Source: Hydractinia symbiolongicarpus (lineage: Eukaryota > Cnidaria > Hydrozoa > Anthoathecata > Hydractiniidae). From it: 64,000 bases of DNA. How positions within the stretch are numbered: position 1 is the stretch's first letter; each line of letters opens with the position of its first letter. The notes below the pieces were generated by a model. That model was not told where the DNA came from. It made no database searches and worked only from the letters and a program-made list of their open reading frames with translations. The position numbers and the translations under genes were made by a program. The stretch lies in assembly GCF_029227915.1 (NCBI RefSeq), contig NC_079883.1:29948001-30012000 (forward strand). The letters are read 5' to 3'. Positions 35,866 through 49,165 of this stretch are shown in pieces.

Positions 35866-38010
35866 AGTTACAACGGTTGCGTTACATATTCGTACCAACA
35901 TGTATTTACCGATAGTATTCGGATAATACTAGGTTGCATCGCTTTTAAAAGTAAAACGGTTGACTGTGCGATTTAATTGAACTGATTTTGGACTTTGATC
36001 TTATAAATGTGATAAATGAGCTAGTTTGACTACAAGAAATAACATTCTCCTTAAATTGACAAGATTGCTAGAAGTCAGCGATTACACTGGGCGCTGTGGT
36101 AGAACTTTATTAAAAAAATAGGATAAATAAGTCATTTTTTACTGTGGGACCAATCCTAGCCGTTAGTTCGCGCTGAAGAAATAGCGAAAGTTTCAAGAAC
36201 TACATTTCATTGACTTTCTAACGGTATCAATCCGCTTGAGTTACAACTGTTGCGTCACATATTCGTCCCAACATGTATTTAGCGATAGTATTCGGATATT
36301 ACTAGGTTGCATCCCTTTTAACAGTGAAACGGTTGACTGTGGGACTTAATTGAACTGACTCTGCACTATGTCCTTATAAATGTGATAGATGAGCCAATTG
36401 GTCTCCAAGGAATAACTTTCTTCTTAATTTGACGTGATGGCTGGAATTCATCGATTACATTAGGATCTGTGGTAGCGCTTTATTTAAAAATTTAGATAAA
36501 TAAGTCTTTTCTTACTGTTAGACCAATCCTGGCCGTTAGCATACCCTGAATCAATAGGAACAGTTTTAAAGACTACATTTCATTGACTTTCTAGCGGTAT
36601 AAATCCGTTTGAGTTGCAACGGTTGCGTCACATATTCGTACCAACATGTATTTAGCGATAGTATTCGGATATTACTAGGTTGCATCGCTTTTAACAGTGA
36701 AACGATTGACTGTGGAACTTAATTGAACTAACTTGGAAGTGTGACGTTATAAATGTGATAAGTGAGCCAGCTGGACCCAAGAAATAACATTCTTCTTAAT
36801 TTGACATGATTGCCGGAACTCAGCGACTACACTGGGCGCGGTGGTAGCACTCCATTTAAAAATTTAAATTAAAAAGTCATTTTTTACTGCGGGACCAATC
36901 CTAGCCGTTATCGCGCGCTGAAGAAATAGCGACAGTTTCAAAGACTACATTTCATTGACTTTCTAACGGTATCAAACCGTTTGAGTTACAACGGTTGCGT
37001 CACATATTCGTACCAACATGTATTTAGCGATACTGTTCTGATATTACTAGGTTGCATCGCCTTTAACAATGAAATGATTGACTGTGGGATTTAATTGAAC
37101 TAACTTTGGACTGTGACCTGATAAATGTAATAAATAAGCCAGTTTGACTACAAGAAATAACATTCTTCTTAATTTGACATGATTGCTGGAACTCAGCGAT
37201 TACACTGGGCGCTGTGGTAGCACTTCATTTAAAAAATTAAATAAAAAAGTCATTTTTTACTGTGGGACCAATGCTAGCCGTTATCGCGCGCTGAAGAAAT
37301 AGCGACAGTTTCAAAAACTACATTTCATTGACTTTCTAACGGTATCAATCCGTTTGAGTTGCAACTGTTGCGTCACATATTCGTCCCCACATGTATTTAG
37401 CGATAGTATTCGGATATTACTAGGTTGCATCGCTTTTAACAGTGAAACGCTTGACTGTGGCACTTAATTGAACTGACTCTGTACTATGTCCTTATAAATG
37501 TGATAGATGAGCCAATTGGTCTCCAAGGAATAACTTTCTTCTTAATTTGACGTGATGGCTGGAATTCATCTATTACATTAGGATCTGTGGTAGCGCTTTA
37601 TTTAAAAATTTAGATAAATAAGTCTTTTCTTACTGTTACACCAATCCTGGCCGTTAGCATACCCTGAATCAATAGGAACAGTTTTAAAGACTACATTTCA
37701 TTGACTTTCTAGCGGTATAAATCCGTTTGAGTTACAACGGTTGCGTCACATATTCGTACCAACATGTATTTAGCGATAGTATTCGGATATTACTAGGTTG
37801 CATCGCTTTTAACAGTGAAACGATTGACTGTGGAACTTAATTGAACTAACTTGGAAGTGTGACGTTATAAATGTGATAAGTGAGCCAGCTGGACCCAAGA
37901 AATAACATTCTTCTTAATTTGACATGATTGCCAGAACTCAGCGACTACATTGGGCGCGGTGGTAGCACTCCATTTAAAAATTTAAATAAAAAAGTCATTT
38001 TTCACTTTTG
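35866..38010. repeat. 2145-bp tandem duplication, first copy
   Basis: Contains landmarks 35881, 36254, 36627, 36999, 37372 and 37745. Every one recurs at exactly +2145 in the next copy, with no indel. An internal three-monomer similarity is present (36254/36627 against 37372/37745, 1118 bp apart; both second members carry GTGAGCCAGCTGG). The copy ends at CACTTTTG (38003-38010) in the monomer that follows 37745. Confidence 0.9.
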
Positions 38011-40155
38011 AGTTACAACGGTTGCGTTACATATTCGTACCAACATGTATTTACCGATAGTATTCGGATAATACTAGGTTGCATCGCTTTTAAAAGTAAA
38101 ACGGTTGACTGTGGGATTTAATTGAACTGATTTTGGACTTTGATCTTATAAATGTGATAAATGAGCTAGTTTGACTACAAGAAATAACATTCTCCTTAAA
38201 TTGACAAGATTGCTAGAAGTCAGCGATTACACTGGGCGCTGTGGTAGAACTTTATTAAAAAAATAGGATAAATAAGTCATTTTTTACTGTGGGACCAATC
38301 CTAGCCGTTAGTTCGCGCTGAAGAAATAGCGAAAGTTTCAAGAACTACATTTCATTGACTTTCTAACGGTATCAATCCGCTTGAGTTACAACTGTTGCGT
38401 CACATATTCGTCCCAACATGTATTTAGCGATAGTATTCGGATATTACTAGGTTGCATCCCTTTTAACAGTGAAACGGTTGACTGTGGGACTTAATTGAAC
38501 TGACTCTGCACTATGTCCTTATAAATGTGATAGATGAGCCAATTGGTCTCCAAGGAATAACTTTCTTCTTAATTTGACGTGATGGCTGGAATTCATCGAT
38601 TACATTAGGATCTGTGGTAGCGCTTTATTTAAAAATTTAGATAAATAAGTCTTTTCTTACTGTTAGACCAATCCTGGCCGTTAGCATACCCTGAATCAAT
38701 AGGAACAGTTTTAAAGACTACATTTCATTGACTTTCTAGCGGTATAAATCCGTTTGAGTTGCAACGGTTGCGTCACATATTCGTACCAACATGTATTTAG
38801 CGATAGTATTCGGATATTACTAGGTTGCATCGCTTTTAACAGTGAAACGATTGACTGTGGAACTTAATTGAACTAACTTGGAAGTGTGACGTTATAAATG
38901 TGATAAGTGAGCCAGCTGGACCCAAGAAATAACATTCTTCTTAATTTGACATGATTGCCGGAACTCAGCGACTACACTGGGCGCGGTGGTAGCACTCCAT
39001 TTAAAAATTTAAATTAAAAAGTCATTTTTTACTGCGGGACCAATCCTAGCCGTTATCGCGCGCTGAAGAAATAGCGACAGTTTCAAAGACTACATTTCAT
39101 TGACTTTCTAACGGTATCAAACCGTTTGAGTTACAACGGTTGCGTCACATATTCGTACCAACATGTATTTAGCGATACTGTTCTGATATTACTAGGTTGC
39201 ATCGCCTTTAACAATGAAATGATTGACTGTGGGATTTAATTGAACTAACTTTGGACTGTGACCTGATAAATGTAATAAATAAGCCAGTTTGACTACAAGA
39301 AATAACATTCTTCTTAATTTGACATGATTGCTGGAACTCAGCGATTACACTGGGCGCTGTGGTAGCACTTCATTTAAAAAATTAAATAAAAAAGTCATTT
39401 TTTACTGTGGGACCAATGCTAGCCGTTATCGCGCGCTGAAGAAATAGCGACAGTTTCAAAAACTACATTTCATTGACTTTCTAACGGTATCAATCCGTTT
39501 GAGTTGCAACTGTTGCGTCACATATTCGTCCCCACATGTATTTAGCGATAGTATTCGGATATTACTAGGTTGCATCGCTTTTAACAGTGAAACGCTTGAC
39601 TGTGGGACTTAATTGAACTGACTCTGTACTATGTCCTTATAAATGTGATAGATGAGCCAATTGGTCTCCAAGGAATAACTTTCTTCTTAATTTGACGTGA
39701 TGGCTGGAATTCATCTATTACATTAGGATCTGTGGTAGCGCTTTATTTAAAAATTTAGATAAATAAGTCTTTTCTTACTGTTACACCAATCCTGGCCGTT
39801 AGCATACCCTGAATCAATAGGAACAGTTTTAAAGACTACATTTCATTGACTTTCTAGCGGTATAAATCCGTTTGAGTTACAACGGTTGCGTCACATATTC
39901 GTACCAACATGTATTTAGCGATAGTATTCGGATATTACTAGGTTGCATCGCTTTTAACAGTGAAACGATTGACTGTGGAACTTAATTGAACTAACTTGGA
40001 AGTGTGACGTTATAAATGTGATAAGTGAGCCAGCTGGACCCAAGAAATAACATTCTTCTTAATTTGACATGATTGCCAGAACTCAGCGACTACATTGGGC
40101 GCGGTGGTAGCACTCCATTTAAAAATTTAAATAAAAAAGTCATTTTTCACTTTTG
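38011..40155. repeat. 2145-bp tandem duplication, second copy
   Basis: Landmarks 38026, 38399, 38772, 39144, 39517 and 39890. The joint at 38010/38011 fuses CACTTTTG with AGTTACAACGG. The source sequences are GTTTGAGTTAC (35861-35871) and CACTTTTGGACC (40148-40159), sharing TTTG, so the joint has 4 bp of microhomology and leaves a monomer short by about 92 bp. I noticed two differences between the copies (C at 35969 against G at 38114; C at 37461 against G at 39606). The duplication is therefore very young. Confidence 0.92.
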
Positions 40156-40589
40156 GACCAATCCTAGCCGTTTTCGCGCGCTGAAGAAATAGCGACAGTT
40201 TCAAAGACTACATTTCATTGACTTTCTAACGGTATCAATCCGTTTGAGTTACAACTGTTGCGTCACATATTGGTCCCCACATGTATTTAACGATAGTATT
40301 CGGATAATACTAGGTTGCATTGCTTTTAACAGTGAAACGGTTGACTGTGGGACTTAATAGAACTGATTTTGGACTTTAACGTTATAAATGTGATAAATGA
40401 GGCAGTTTGACTACAAGAAATAACATTCTTCTTAATTTGACATGATTGCTGGAACTCAGCGATTACACTGGGCGCTGTGGTAGCACTTTATTAAAAAATT
40501 TAAATAAAAAAGTCATTTTTTACTGGGGGACCAATCCTACCCGTTATCGCGCACTGAAGAAAAAGCGACAGTTTCAAAAACTACATTTC
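40156..40589. repeat. Transition monomer
   Basis: Landmark 40262, a TCCCCAC monomer with TTTAACGATAG like those at 2642-8229, followed by the head of 40635. It continues the monomer broken by the duplication joint and leads into the octamer. Confidence 0.6.
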
Positions 40590-43500
40590 ATTGACTTTCT
40601 AACGGTATCAATCCGCTTGAGTTAAAACGGTTGCGCCACATATTCGTCCCCACATGTAATTAGCAATAGTATTTGGATATTACTAGGTTGCATCGCTTTA
40701 AACAGTGAAACGTTTGACTGTGGGACTTAATTGAACTGATTTTGGACTTTGACCTTATAAATGTGATAAATGAGCCAGTTTGATTACAAGAAGTAACATT
40801 CTTCTTAATTTGACTTGATTGCTGGAACTCAGCGATTGCACCGGGCGTTGTGGTAGAGTTTTATTTAAAAATTAAGTTAAATAAGTCATTTTTTTCTGTG
40901 GAACCAATCCCAGCCGTTAGTTTGCGCTGAAGAAAAATAGACAGTTTCAAAAAGTACATTTCATTGACTTTCTATTGGTCTCAATCCGTTTGAGTTAGAA
41001 CGATTGCGTCACATATTCGTACCAACGGGTACTTAGCGATATTTTTCTGATATTACTAGGTTGCATCGCCTTTAACATTGAAACGATTGACTGTGGGACT
41101 CAAATGAACAAACTTTGGACTATGGCCTGATAAATGTTATAAATAAGCCAGTTTGACTACAAGAAATATCATTCTTCTTAATTTGACATGATTGCTGGAA
41201 CTCAGCGATTACACATTGGCGCTGTGGTAGCACTTTAATAAAAAATTTAAATAAAAAAGTCATTTTTTACAATGGGACCAATCCTAGCCGTTATCGCGCG
41301 CTGAAGAAAAAGCGACAGTTTCAAAAACTACATTTCATTGACTTCTCTAACGGTATCAATCCGCTTGAGTTACAACGGTTGCGCCACATATTCGTCCCAC
41401 ATGTATTTAGCGATAGTATTTGGATATTACTAGGTTGCATCGCTTTAAACAGTGAAACGTTTGGCTGTGGGACTTAATTGAACTAATTTTGGACTTTGAC
41501 CTTATTAATGTGATAAATGAGCCAGTTTGATTACAAGAAGTAACATTCTTCTTAATTTGACTTGATTGCATGAACTCAGCGATTGCACTGGGCGTTGTGG
41601 TAGAGTTTTATTTAAAAATTAAGTTAAATAAGTCATTTTTTACTGTGGGACCAATCCCAGCCGTTAGTTCGAGCTGAAAAAATAGAGACAGATTCAAAAA
41701 GTAAATTTCATTGACTTTCTACCGGTGTCAATCCGTTTGAGTTAGAACGATTGCGTCACATATTCGTACCAACATGTACTTAGTGATTTTTTTCCGATAT
41801 TACTAAGTTGTATCGCTTTTAACAGTGAAACGATTGACTCTGGGAATTAATTGAACTGATTCTGGACTGTGACCTTGTAAATGCGATAAATGAGCCAATT
41901 GGGCTCCAAGAAATAACATTCTTCTTAATTCGACATGATTGCTGGAATTCAGCGAGTACACTAGGCTCTGTGGTAGTGCTTTATTTAAAAATTTAGATAA
42001 ATAAGTCATTTTTTACTGTGGGACCAATCCCAGCCGTTAGTTCGCGCTGAAGAAATAGAGACAGTTTCAAAAAGTACATTTCATTGACTTTCTACCGGTG
42101 TCAGTTCGTTTGAGTTAGAACGATTGCGTCACATATTCGTACCAACATGTACTTAGTAATTTTTTTCCGATATTACTAAGTTTTACCGCTTTTAACAGTG
42201 AAACGATTGACTCTGGGAATTAATTGAACTGATTCTGGACTGTGACCTTGTAAATGCGATAAATGAGCCAATTGGGCTCCAAGAAATAACATTCTTCTTA
42301 ATTCGACATGATTGCTGGAATTCAGCGAGTACACTAGGCTCTGTGGTAGTGCTTTATTTAAAAATTTAGATAAATAAGTCATTTTTTACTGAGGGACCAA
42401 TCCCAGCCGTTAGTTCGCGCTGAAGAAATAGAGACACATTCAAAAAGTTAATTTCATTGACTTTCTACCGGTGTCAATCCGTTTGAGTTAGAACGATTGC
42501 GTCACATATTCGTACCAACATGTACTTAGTGATTTTTTTCCGATATTACTAAGTTGTATCGCTTTTAACAGTGAAACGATTGACTCTGGGAATTAATTGA
42601 ACTGATTCTGGACTGTGACCTTGTAAATGCGATAAATGAGCCAATTGGGCTCCAAGAAATAACATTCTTCTTAATTCGACATGATTGCTGGAATTCAGCG
42701 AGTACACTAGGCTCTGTGGTAGTGCTTTATTTAAAAATTGAGATAAATAAGTCATTTTTTACTGTGGGACCAATCCCAGCCGTTAGTTCGCGCTGAAAAA
42801 TAGAGACAGTTTCAAAAAGTACATTTCATTGACTTTCTACCGGTGTCAATTCGTTTGAGTTAGAACGATTGCGTCACATATTCGTACCAACATGTACTTA
42901 GTAATTTTTTTCCGATATTACTAAGTTTTACCGCTTTTAACAGTGAAACGATTGACTCTGGGAATTAATTGAACTGATTCTGGACTGTGACCTTGTAAAT
43001 GCGATAAATGAGCCAATTGGGCTCCAAGAAATAACATTCTTCTTAATTCGACATGATTGCTGGAATTCAGCGAGTACACTAGGCTCTGTGGTAGTGCTTT
43101 ATTTAAAAATTTAGATAAATAAGTCATTTTTTACTGAGGGACCAATCCCAGCCGTTAGTTCGCGCTGAAGAAATAGAGACACATTCAAAAAGTTAATTTC
43201 ATTGACTTTCTACCGGTGTCAATCCGTTTGAGTTAGAACGATTGCGTCACATATTCGTACCAACATGTACTTAGTGATTTTTTTCCGATATTACTAAGTT
43301 GTATCGCTTTTAACAGTGAAACGATTGACTCTGGGAATTAATTAAACTGATTCTGGACTGTGACCTTGTAAATGCGATAAATGAGCCAATTGGCCTCCAA
43401 GAAATAACATTCTTCTTAATTCGACATGATTGCTGGAATTCAGCGAGTACACTAGGCTCTGTGGTAGTGCTTTATTTAAAAATTTAGATAAATAAGTCAT

Positions 43501-45284
43501 TTTTTACTGTGGGACCAATCCCAACCGTTAGTTCGCGCTGAAGAAATAGAGACAGTTTCAAAAAATACATATCATTGACTTTCTAACGGTATCAATCCGC
43601 TTGAGTTACAACGGTTGCGCCACATATTCGTCCCCACATGTATTTAGCGGTAGTATTTGGATATTACTAGGTTGCATCGCTTTAAACAGTGAAACGTTTG
43701 ACTGTGGGACTTAATTGAACTGATTTTGGACTTTGACCTTATAAATGTGATAAATGAGCCAGTTTGATTACAAGAAGTAACATTCTTCTTAATTTGACTT
43801 GATTGCTGGAACTCAGCGATTGCACTTGGCGTTGTGGTAGAGTTTTATTTAAAAAATAAGTTGAATAAGTCATTTTTTACTGTGGAACCAATCCCAGCTG
43901 TTAGTTTGCGCTGAAGAAATATAGACAGTTTCAAAAAGTACATTTCATTGACTTTCTATTGGTCTCAATCCGTTTGAGTTAGAATGATTGCGTCACATAT
44001 TCGTACCAACGTGTACTTAGCGACATTTTTCTGATATTACTAGGTTGCATCGCCTTTAACATTGAAACGATTGACTGTGGGACTCAAATGAACAAACTTT
44101 GGACTGTGGCCTGATAAATGTTATAAATAAGCCAGTTTGACTACAAGAAATATCATTCTTCTTAATTTGACATGATTGCTGGAACTCAGCGATTACACAT
44201 TGGCGCTGTGGTAGCACTTTATTAAAAAATTTAAATAAAAAAGTCATTTTTTACTATGGGACCAATCCTAGCCGTTATCGCGCGCTGAAGAAAAAGCGAC
44301 AGTTTCAAAAACTACAATTCATTGACTTCTCTAACGGTATCAATCCGCTTGAGTTACAACGGTTGCGCCACATATTCGTCCCACATGTATTTAGCGATAG
44401 TATTTGGATATTACTAGGTTGCATCGCTTTAAACAGTGAAACGTTTGACTGTGGGACTTAATTGAACTAATTTTGGACTTTGACCTTATTAATGTGATAA
44501 ATGAGCCAGTTTGATTACAAGAAGTAACATTCTTCTTAATTTGACTTGATTGCAGGAACTCAGCGATTGCACTGGGCGTTGTGGTAGAGTTTTATTTAAA
44601 AATTAAGTTAAATAAGTCATTTTTTACTGTTGGACCAATCCCAGCCGTTAGTTCGAGCTGAAGAAATAGAGACAGATTCAAAAAGTAAATTTCATTGACT
44701 TTCTACCGGTGTCAATCCGTTTGAGTTAGAACGATTGCGTCACATATTCGTACCAACATGTACTTAGTGATTTTTTTCCGATATTACTAAGTTGTATCGC
44801 TTTTAACAGTGAAACGATTAACTCTGGGAATTAATTGATTTGATTCTGGACTGTGACCTTGTAAATGCGATCAATGAGCCAATTGGGCTCCAAGATATAA
44901 CATTCTTCTTAATTCGACATGATTGCTGGAATTCAGCGAGTACACTAGGCTCTGTGGTAGTGCTTTATTTAAAAAATTAGATAAATAAGTCATTTTTTAC
45001 TGTGGGACCAATCCCAGCCGTTAGTTCGCGCTGAAAAAATAGAGACAGTTTCAAAAAGTACATTTCATTGACTTTCTACCGGTGTCAATTCGTTTGAGTT
45101 AGAACAATTGCGTCACATATTCGTACCAACATGTACTTAGTAATTTTTTTCCGATATTACTAAGTTGTACCGCTTTTAACAGTGAAACGATTGACTCTGG
45201 GAATTAATTGAACTGATTCTGGACTGTGACCTTGTAAATGCGATAAATGAGCCAATTGGGCACCAAGAAATAACATTCTTCTTA
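40590..45284. repeat. Octamer HOR, 2984-bp period, ~1.6 copies, with nested dimer
   Basis: Landmarks 40635, 41008, 41383 and 41755 recur at +2984 as 43619, 43992, 44367 and 44739. Shared rare variants include a 2-bp insertion (GACTTCTCTAACGG), the shortened box TCGTCCCACATG, TTGGTCTCAATCC and GACTCAAATGAAC. Inside the first copy, 42128/42501 repeat as 42873/43246 at 745 bp, a nested dimer marked by alternating ACTTAGTAAT and ACTTAGTGAT with GAGACACATTC. The second copy breaks off at about 45284, where GGGCACCAAG monomer sequence switches to another subtype (GACGTGATGGCTGG). Confidence 0.85.
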
Positions 45285-46429
45285 ATTTGACGTGATGGCT
45301 GGAATTCACCGATTACATTATGCTCTGTGGTAGCGCTTTATTTAAAAATTTAGATAAATAAGTCTTTTCTTACTGTGGGACAAATCCTGGCCGTTAGCAT
45401 GCGCTGAATAAATAGGAACAGTTTCAAATGCTACATTTCATTGACTTTCTAGCGGTATAAATCCGTTTGAGTTACAACGGTTGCGTCACATATTCGTACC
45501 AACATGTATTTAGCGATAGTATTCGGATAATACTATGTTGCATCGCTTTTAACAGTGAAACGGTTGACTGTGGGACTTAATAGAACTGATTTTGGACTTT
45601 GACCTTATAAATGTGATAAATGAGCCAGTTTGACTACAAGAAATAACATTCTTCTTAATTTGACATGATTGCTGGAACTCAGCGATTACACTGGGCGCTG
45701 TGGTAGCGCTTTATTAAAAAATTAAGAGAAATAAGTCATTTTTTACTGTGGGACCAATCCCAGCCGTTAGTTCGCGCTGAAGAAATAGAGACAGATTCAA
45801 AAAGTAAATTTCATTGACTTTCTACCGGTGTCATTCCGTTTGAGTTATAGAACGATTGCGTCACATATTGGTACCAACATGTACTTAGTGATTTTTTTCC
45901 GATATTACTAAGTGGTATCTCTTTTAATAGTGAAACGATTGACTCTGGGAATTAATTGAACTGATTCTGGACTGTGACCTTGTAAATGCGATAAATGAGC
46001 CAATTGGGCTCCAAGAAATAACATTTTTCTTAATTCGACATGATTGCTGGAATTCAGCGAGTACACTAGGCTCTGTGGTAGTGCTTTATTTAAAAATTTA
46101 GATAAATAAGTCATTTTTTACTGTGGGACCAATCCCAGCCGTTAGTTCGCGCTGAAGAAATAGAGACAGTTTCAAAAAGTACATTTCATTGACTTTCTAC
46201 CGGTGTCAATTCGTTTGAGTTAGAACGATTGCGTCACATACTCGTACCAACATGTCCTTTGTAATTTTTTTCCGATATTACTAAGTTGTACCGCTTTTAA
46301 CAGTGAAACGATTGACTCTGGGAATTAATTGAACTGATTCTGCACTGTGACCTTGTAATTGTGATAAATGAGCCAGTTTGACTACAAGAAATAACATTCT
46401 TCTTAATTTGACATGATTGCTGGAACTCA
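45285..46429. repeat. Unpatterned monomers
   Basis: Landmarks 45485, 45860 and 46233. 45485 is a CGGATAATACTA hairpin monomer; 45860 has a 2-bp insertion (GAGTTATAGAACG at about 45842-45854), giving a 375-bp spacing; 46233 is of the ACTTTGTAAT type otherwise seen at 22756. Confidence 0.65.
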
Positions 46430-49165
46430 ACGATTACACTGGGCGCTGTGGTAGAACTTTATTAAAAAATTAGGATAAATAAGTCATTTTTTACTGTGGG
46501 ACCAATCCTAGCTGTTAGTTCGCGCTGACGATATAGCGAAAGTTTCAGGAACTACATTTCATTGACTTACTAACGGTGTCAATCCGTTTGAGTTACAACG
46601 GTTGCGTCACATATTCGTACCAACATGTATTAAGCGATTTTCTTCCGATATTTCTAAGTTGTATTGCTTTTAACAGTAAAACATTGACTGTGGGAATTAA
46701 TTGAACTGATTCTGGAATGTGACCTTGTAATTGTGATAAATGAGCCAATTGCTCTCCAAGGAATAACATTCTTCTTAATTTCACATGGTTGCTGGAATTC
46801 AGCAATTACATTAGGCTCTGTGGTTGCGCTTTATTTAAAAATTTGGATAAATAAGTCTTTTCTTACTGTGGGACCAATCCAGGCCGTTAGCACGCGCTGA
46901 ATAAAGAGTAACTGTTCCAAAGTCTACATTTCATTGACTTTCTAGCGGTATAAATCCGTTTGAGTTACAACGGTTGCGTCACATATTCGTACCAACAAGT
47001 ATTTAGCGATAGTACTGAGATATTACTAGGTTGCATCGCTTTTAACAGTGAAACGTTTGACTGTGGGACTTAATTGAACTGATTTTGGACTTTGACTTTA
47101 TAAATGTGATACATGAGCCAGTTTGACTGCAAGAAATAACATTCTTCTTAACTTGACATGATTGCTGGAACTCAGAGATTAGCCCTGGGCGCTGTGGCAG
47201 CGCTTTATTAAAATATTAAATAAAAAAGTCATTTTTTACTGTGGGACCAATCCTAGGCGTTATCGCGCGCTGAAGAAATAGCGACAGTTTCAAAAACTAC
47301 ATCTCATTGACTTTCCAACGGTATCAATTCGTTTAAGTTACAACGGTTGCGCCACATATTCGTCCCCACATGTATTTAGGGATAGTATTCGGATATTACT
47401 AGGTTGCATCGCTCTTATCAGTGAAACGTTTGACTTTGGATCTTAATTGAACTGATCTTGGACTTTGACCTTATAAATGTGATAAATGATCCAGTTTGAC
47501 TACAAGAAGTAACATTCTTTTTAATTTGACGTGATGGCTGAAATTCAGCGATTACAGTGGGCGCTGTGGTAAAGTCTTACTTAAAAATTAAGATATATAA
47601 GTCATTTTTTACTGAGGGACCAATCCCAGCCTTTAGTTCGCGCTGAAGAAATAGAGACGGTTTCAAAAAGTACATTTCATTGACTTTCTACCGGTGTCAA
47701 TCCGTTTGAGTTAGAACGATTGCGTCACATATTCGTACCAACATGTACTTAGTGATTTTTTTCCGATATTACTAAGTGGTATCGCTTTTAACAGTGAAAC
47801 GATTGACTCTGGGAATTAATTGAACTGATTCTGGACTGTGACCTTGTAAATGCGATAAATGAGCCAATTGGGCTCCAAGAAATAACATTCTTCTTAATTC
47901 GACATGACTGCTAGAATTCAGCGAGTACACTGGGCGCTGTGGTAGAACTTTATTAAAAAATTAGGATAAATAAGTCATTTTTTACTGTGGGACCAATCCT
48001 AACTGTTAGTTCGCGCTGACGAAATAGCGAAAGTTTCAAGAACTACATTTCATTGACTTACTAACGGTGTCAATCCGTTTGAGTTACAACGGTTGCGTCA
48101 CATATTCGTACCAACATGTATTAAGCGATTTTCTTCCGATATTTCTAAGTTGTATTGCTTTTAACAGTAAAACATTGACTGTGGGAATTAATTGAACTGA
48201 TTCTGGACTGTGACCTTGTAATTGTGATAAATGAGCCAGTTTGACTACAAGAAATAACATTCTTCTTAATTTGACATGATTGCTGGAAGTCAGCGATTAC
48301 ACTGGGCGCTGTGGTAGAACTTTATTTAAAAATTTGGATAAATAAGTCTTTTCTTACTGTGGGACCAATCCAGGCCGTTAGCACGCGCTGAATAAAGAGT
48401 AACTGTTCCAAAGACTACATTTCATTGACTTTCTAGCGGTATAAATCCGTTTGAGTTACAACGGTTGCGTCACATATTCGTACCAACAAGTATTGAGCGA
48501 TAGTACTGAGATATTACTAGGTTGCATCGCTTTTAACAGTGAAACGTTTGACTGTGGGACTTAATTGAACTGATTTTGAACTTTGACTTTATAAATGTGA
48601 TACATGAGCCAGTTTGACTGCAAGAAATAGCATTCTTCTTAATTTGACATGATTGCTGGAACTCAGAGATTAGCCCTGGGCGCTGTGGCAGCGCTTTATT
48701 AAAAATTTAAATAAAAAAGTCATTTTTTACTGTGGGACCAATCCTAGGCGTTATCGCGCGCTGAAGAAATAGCGACAGTTTCAAAAACTACATCTCATTG
48801 ACTTTCCAGCGGTATCAATTCGTTTAAGTTACAACGGTTGCGCCACATATTCGTCCCCACATGTATTTAGGGATAGTATTCGGATATTACTAGGTTGCAT
48901 CGCTCTTATCAGTGAAACGTTTGACTTTGGATCTTAATTGAACTGATCTTGGACTTTGACCTTATAAATGTGATAAATGAGCCAGTTTGACTACAAGAAG
49001 TAACATTCTTTTTAATTTGACGTGATGGCTGGAATTCAGCGATTACAGTGGGCGCTGTGGTAAAGTCTTACTTAAAAATTAAGATAAATAAGTCATTTTT
49101 TACTGAGGGACCAATCCCAGCCTTTAGTTCGCGCTAAAGAAATAGAGACAGTTTCAAAAACTACA
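46430..49165. repeat. Tetramer HOR, 1491-bp period, ~1.8 copies
   Basis: Landmarks 46606/46978/47351/47724 and 48097/48469/48842. Shared variants: AGTAAAACATTGACTG, CAACAAGTATT with AGTACTGAG, CAGAGATTAGCCCTGGG, CTTATCAGTG with GACTTTGGATC, and GAGGGACCAATCCCAGCC. One patch in the first copy, about 46745-46835, has a different subtype (CCAATTGCTCTCC) from the second copy, which looks like a local conversion tract. The match is lost near 49165. Confidence 0.8.

Noticed and set aside
44056-44247. 63-codon minus-strand open frame, and a 70-codon one at 46593-46805
   Set aside because: Single-copy variants of the same chance frames within monomers; no sign of coding constraint.
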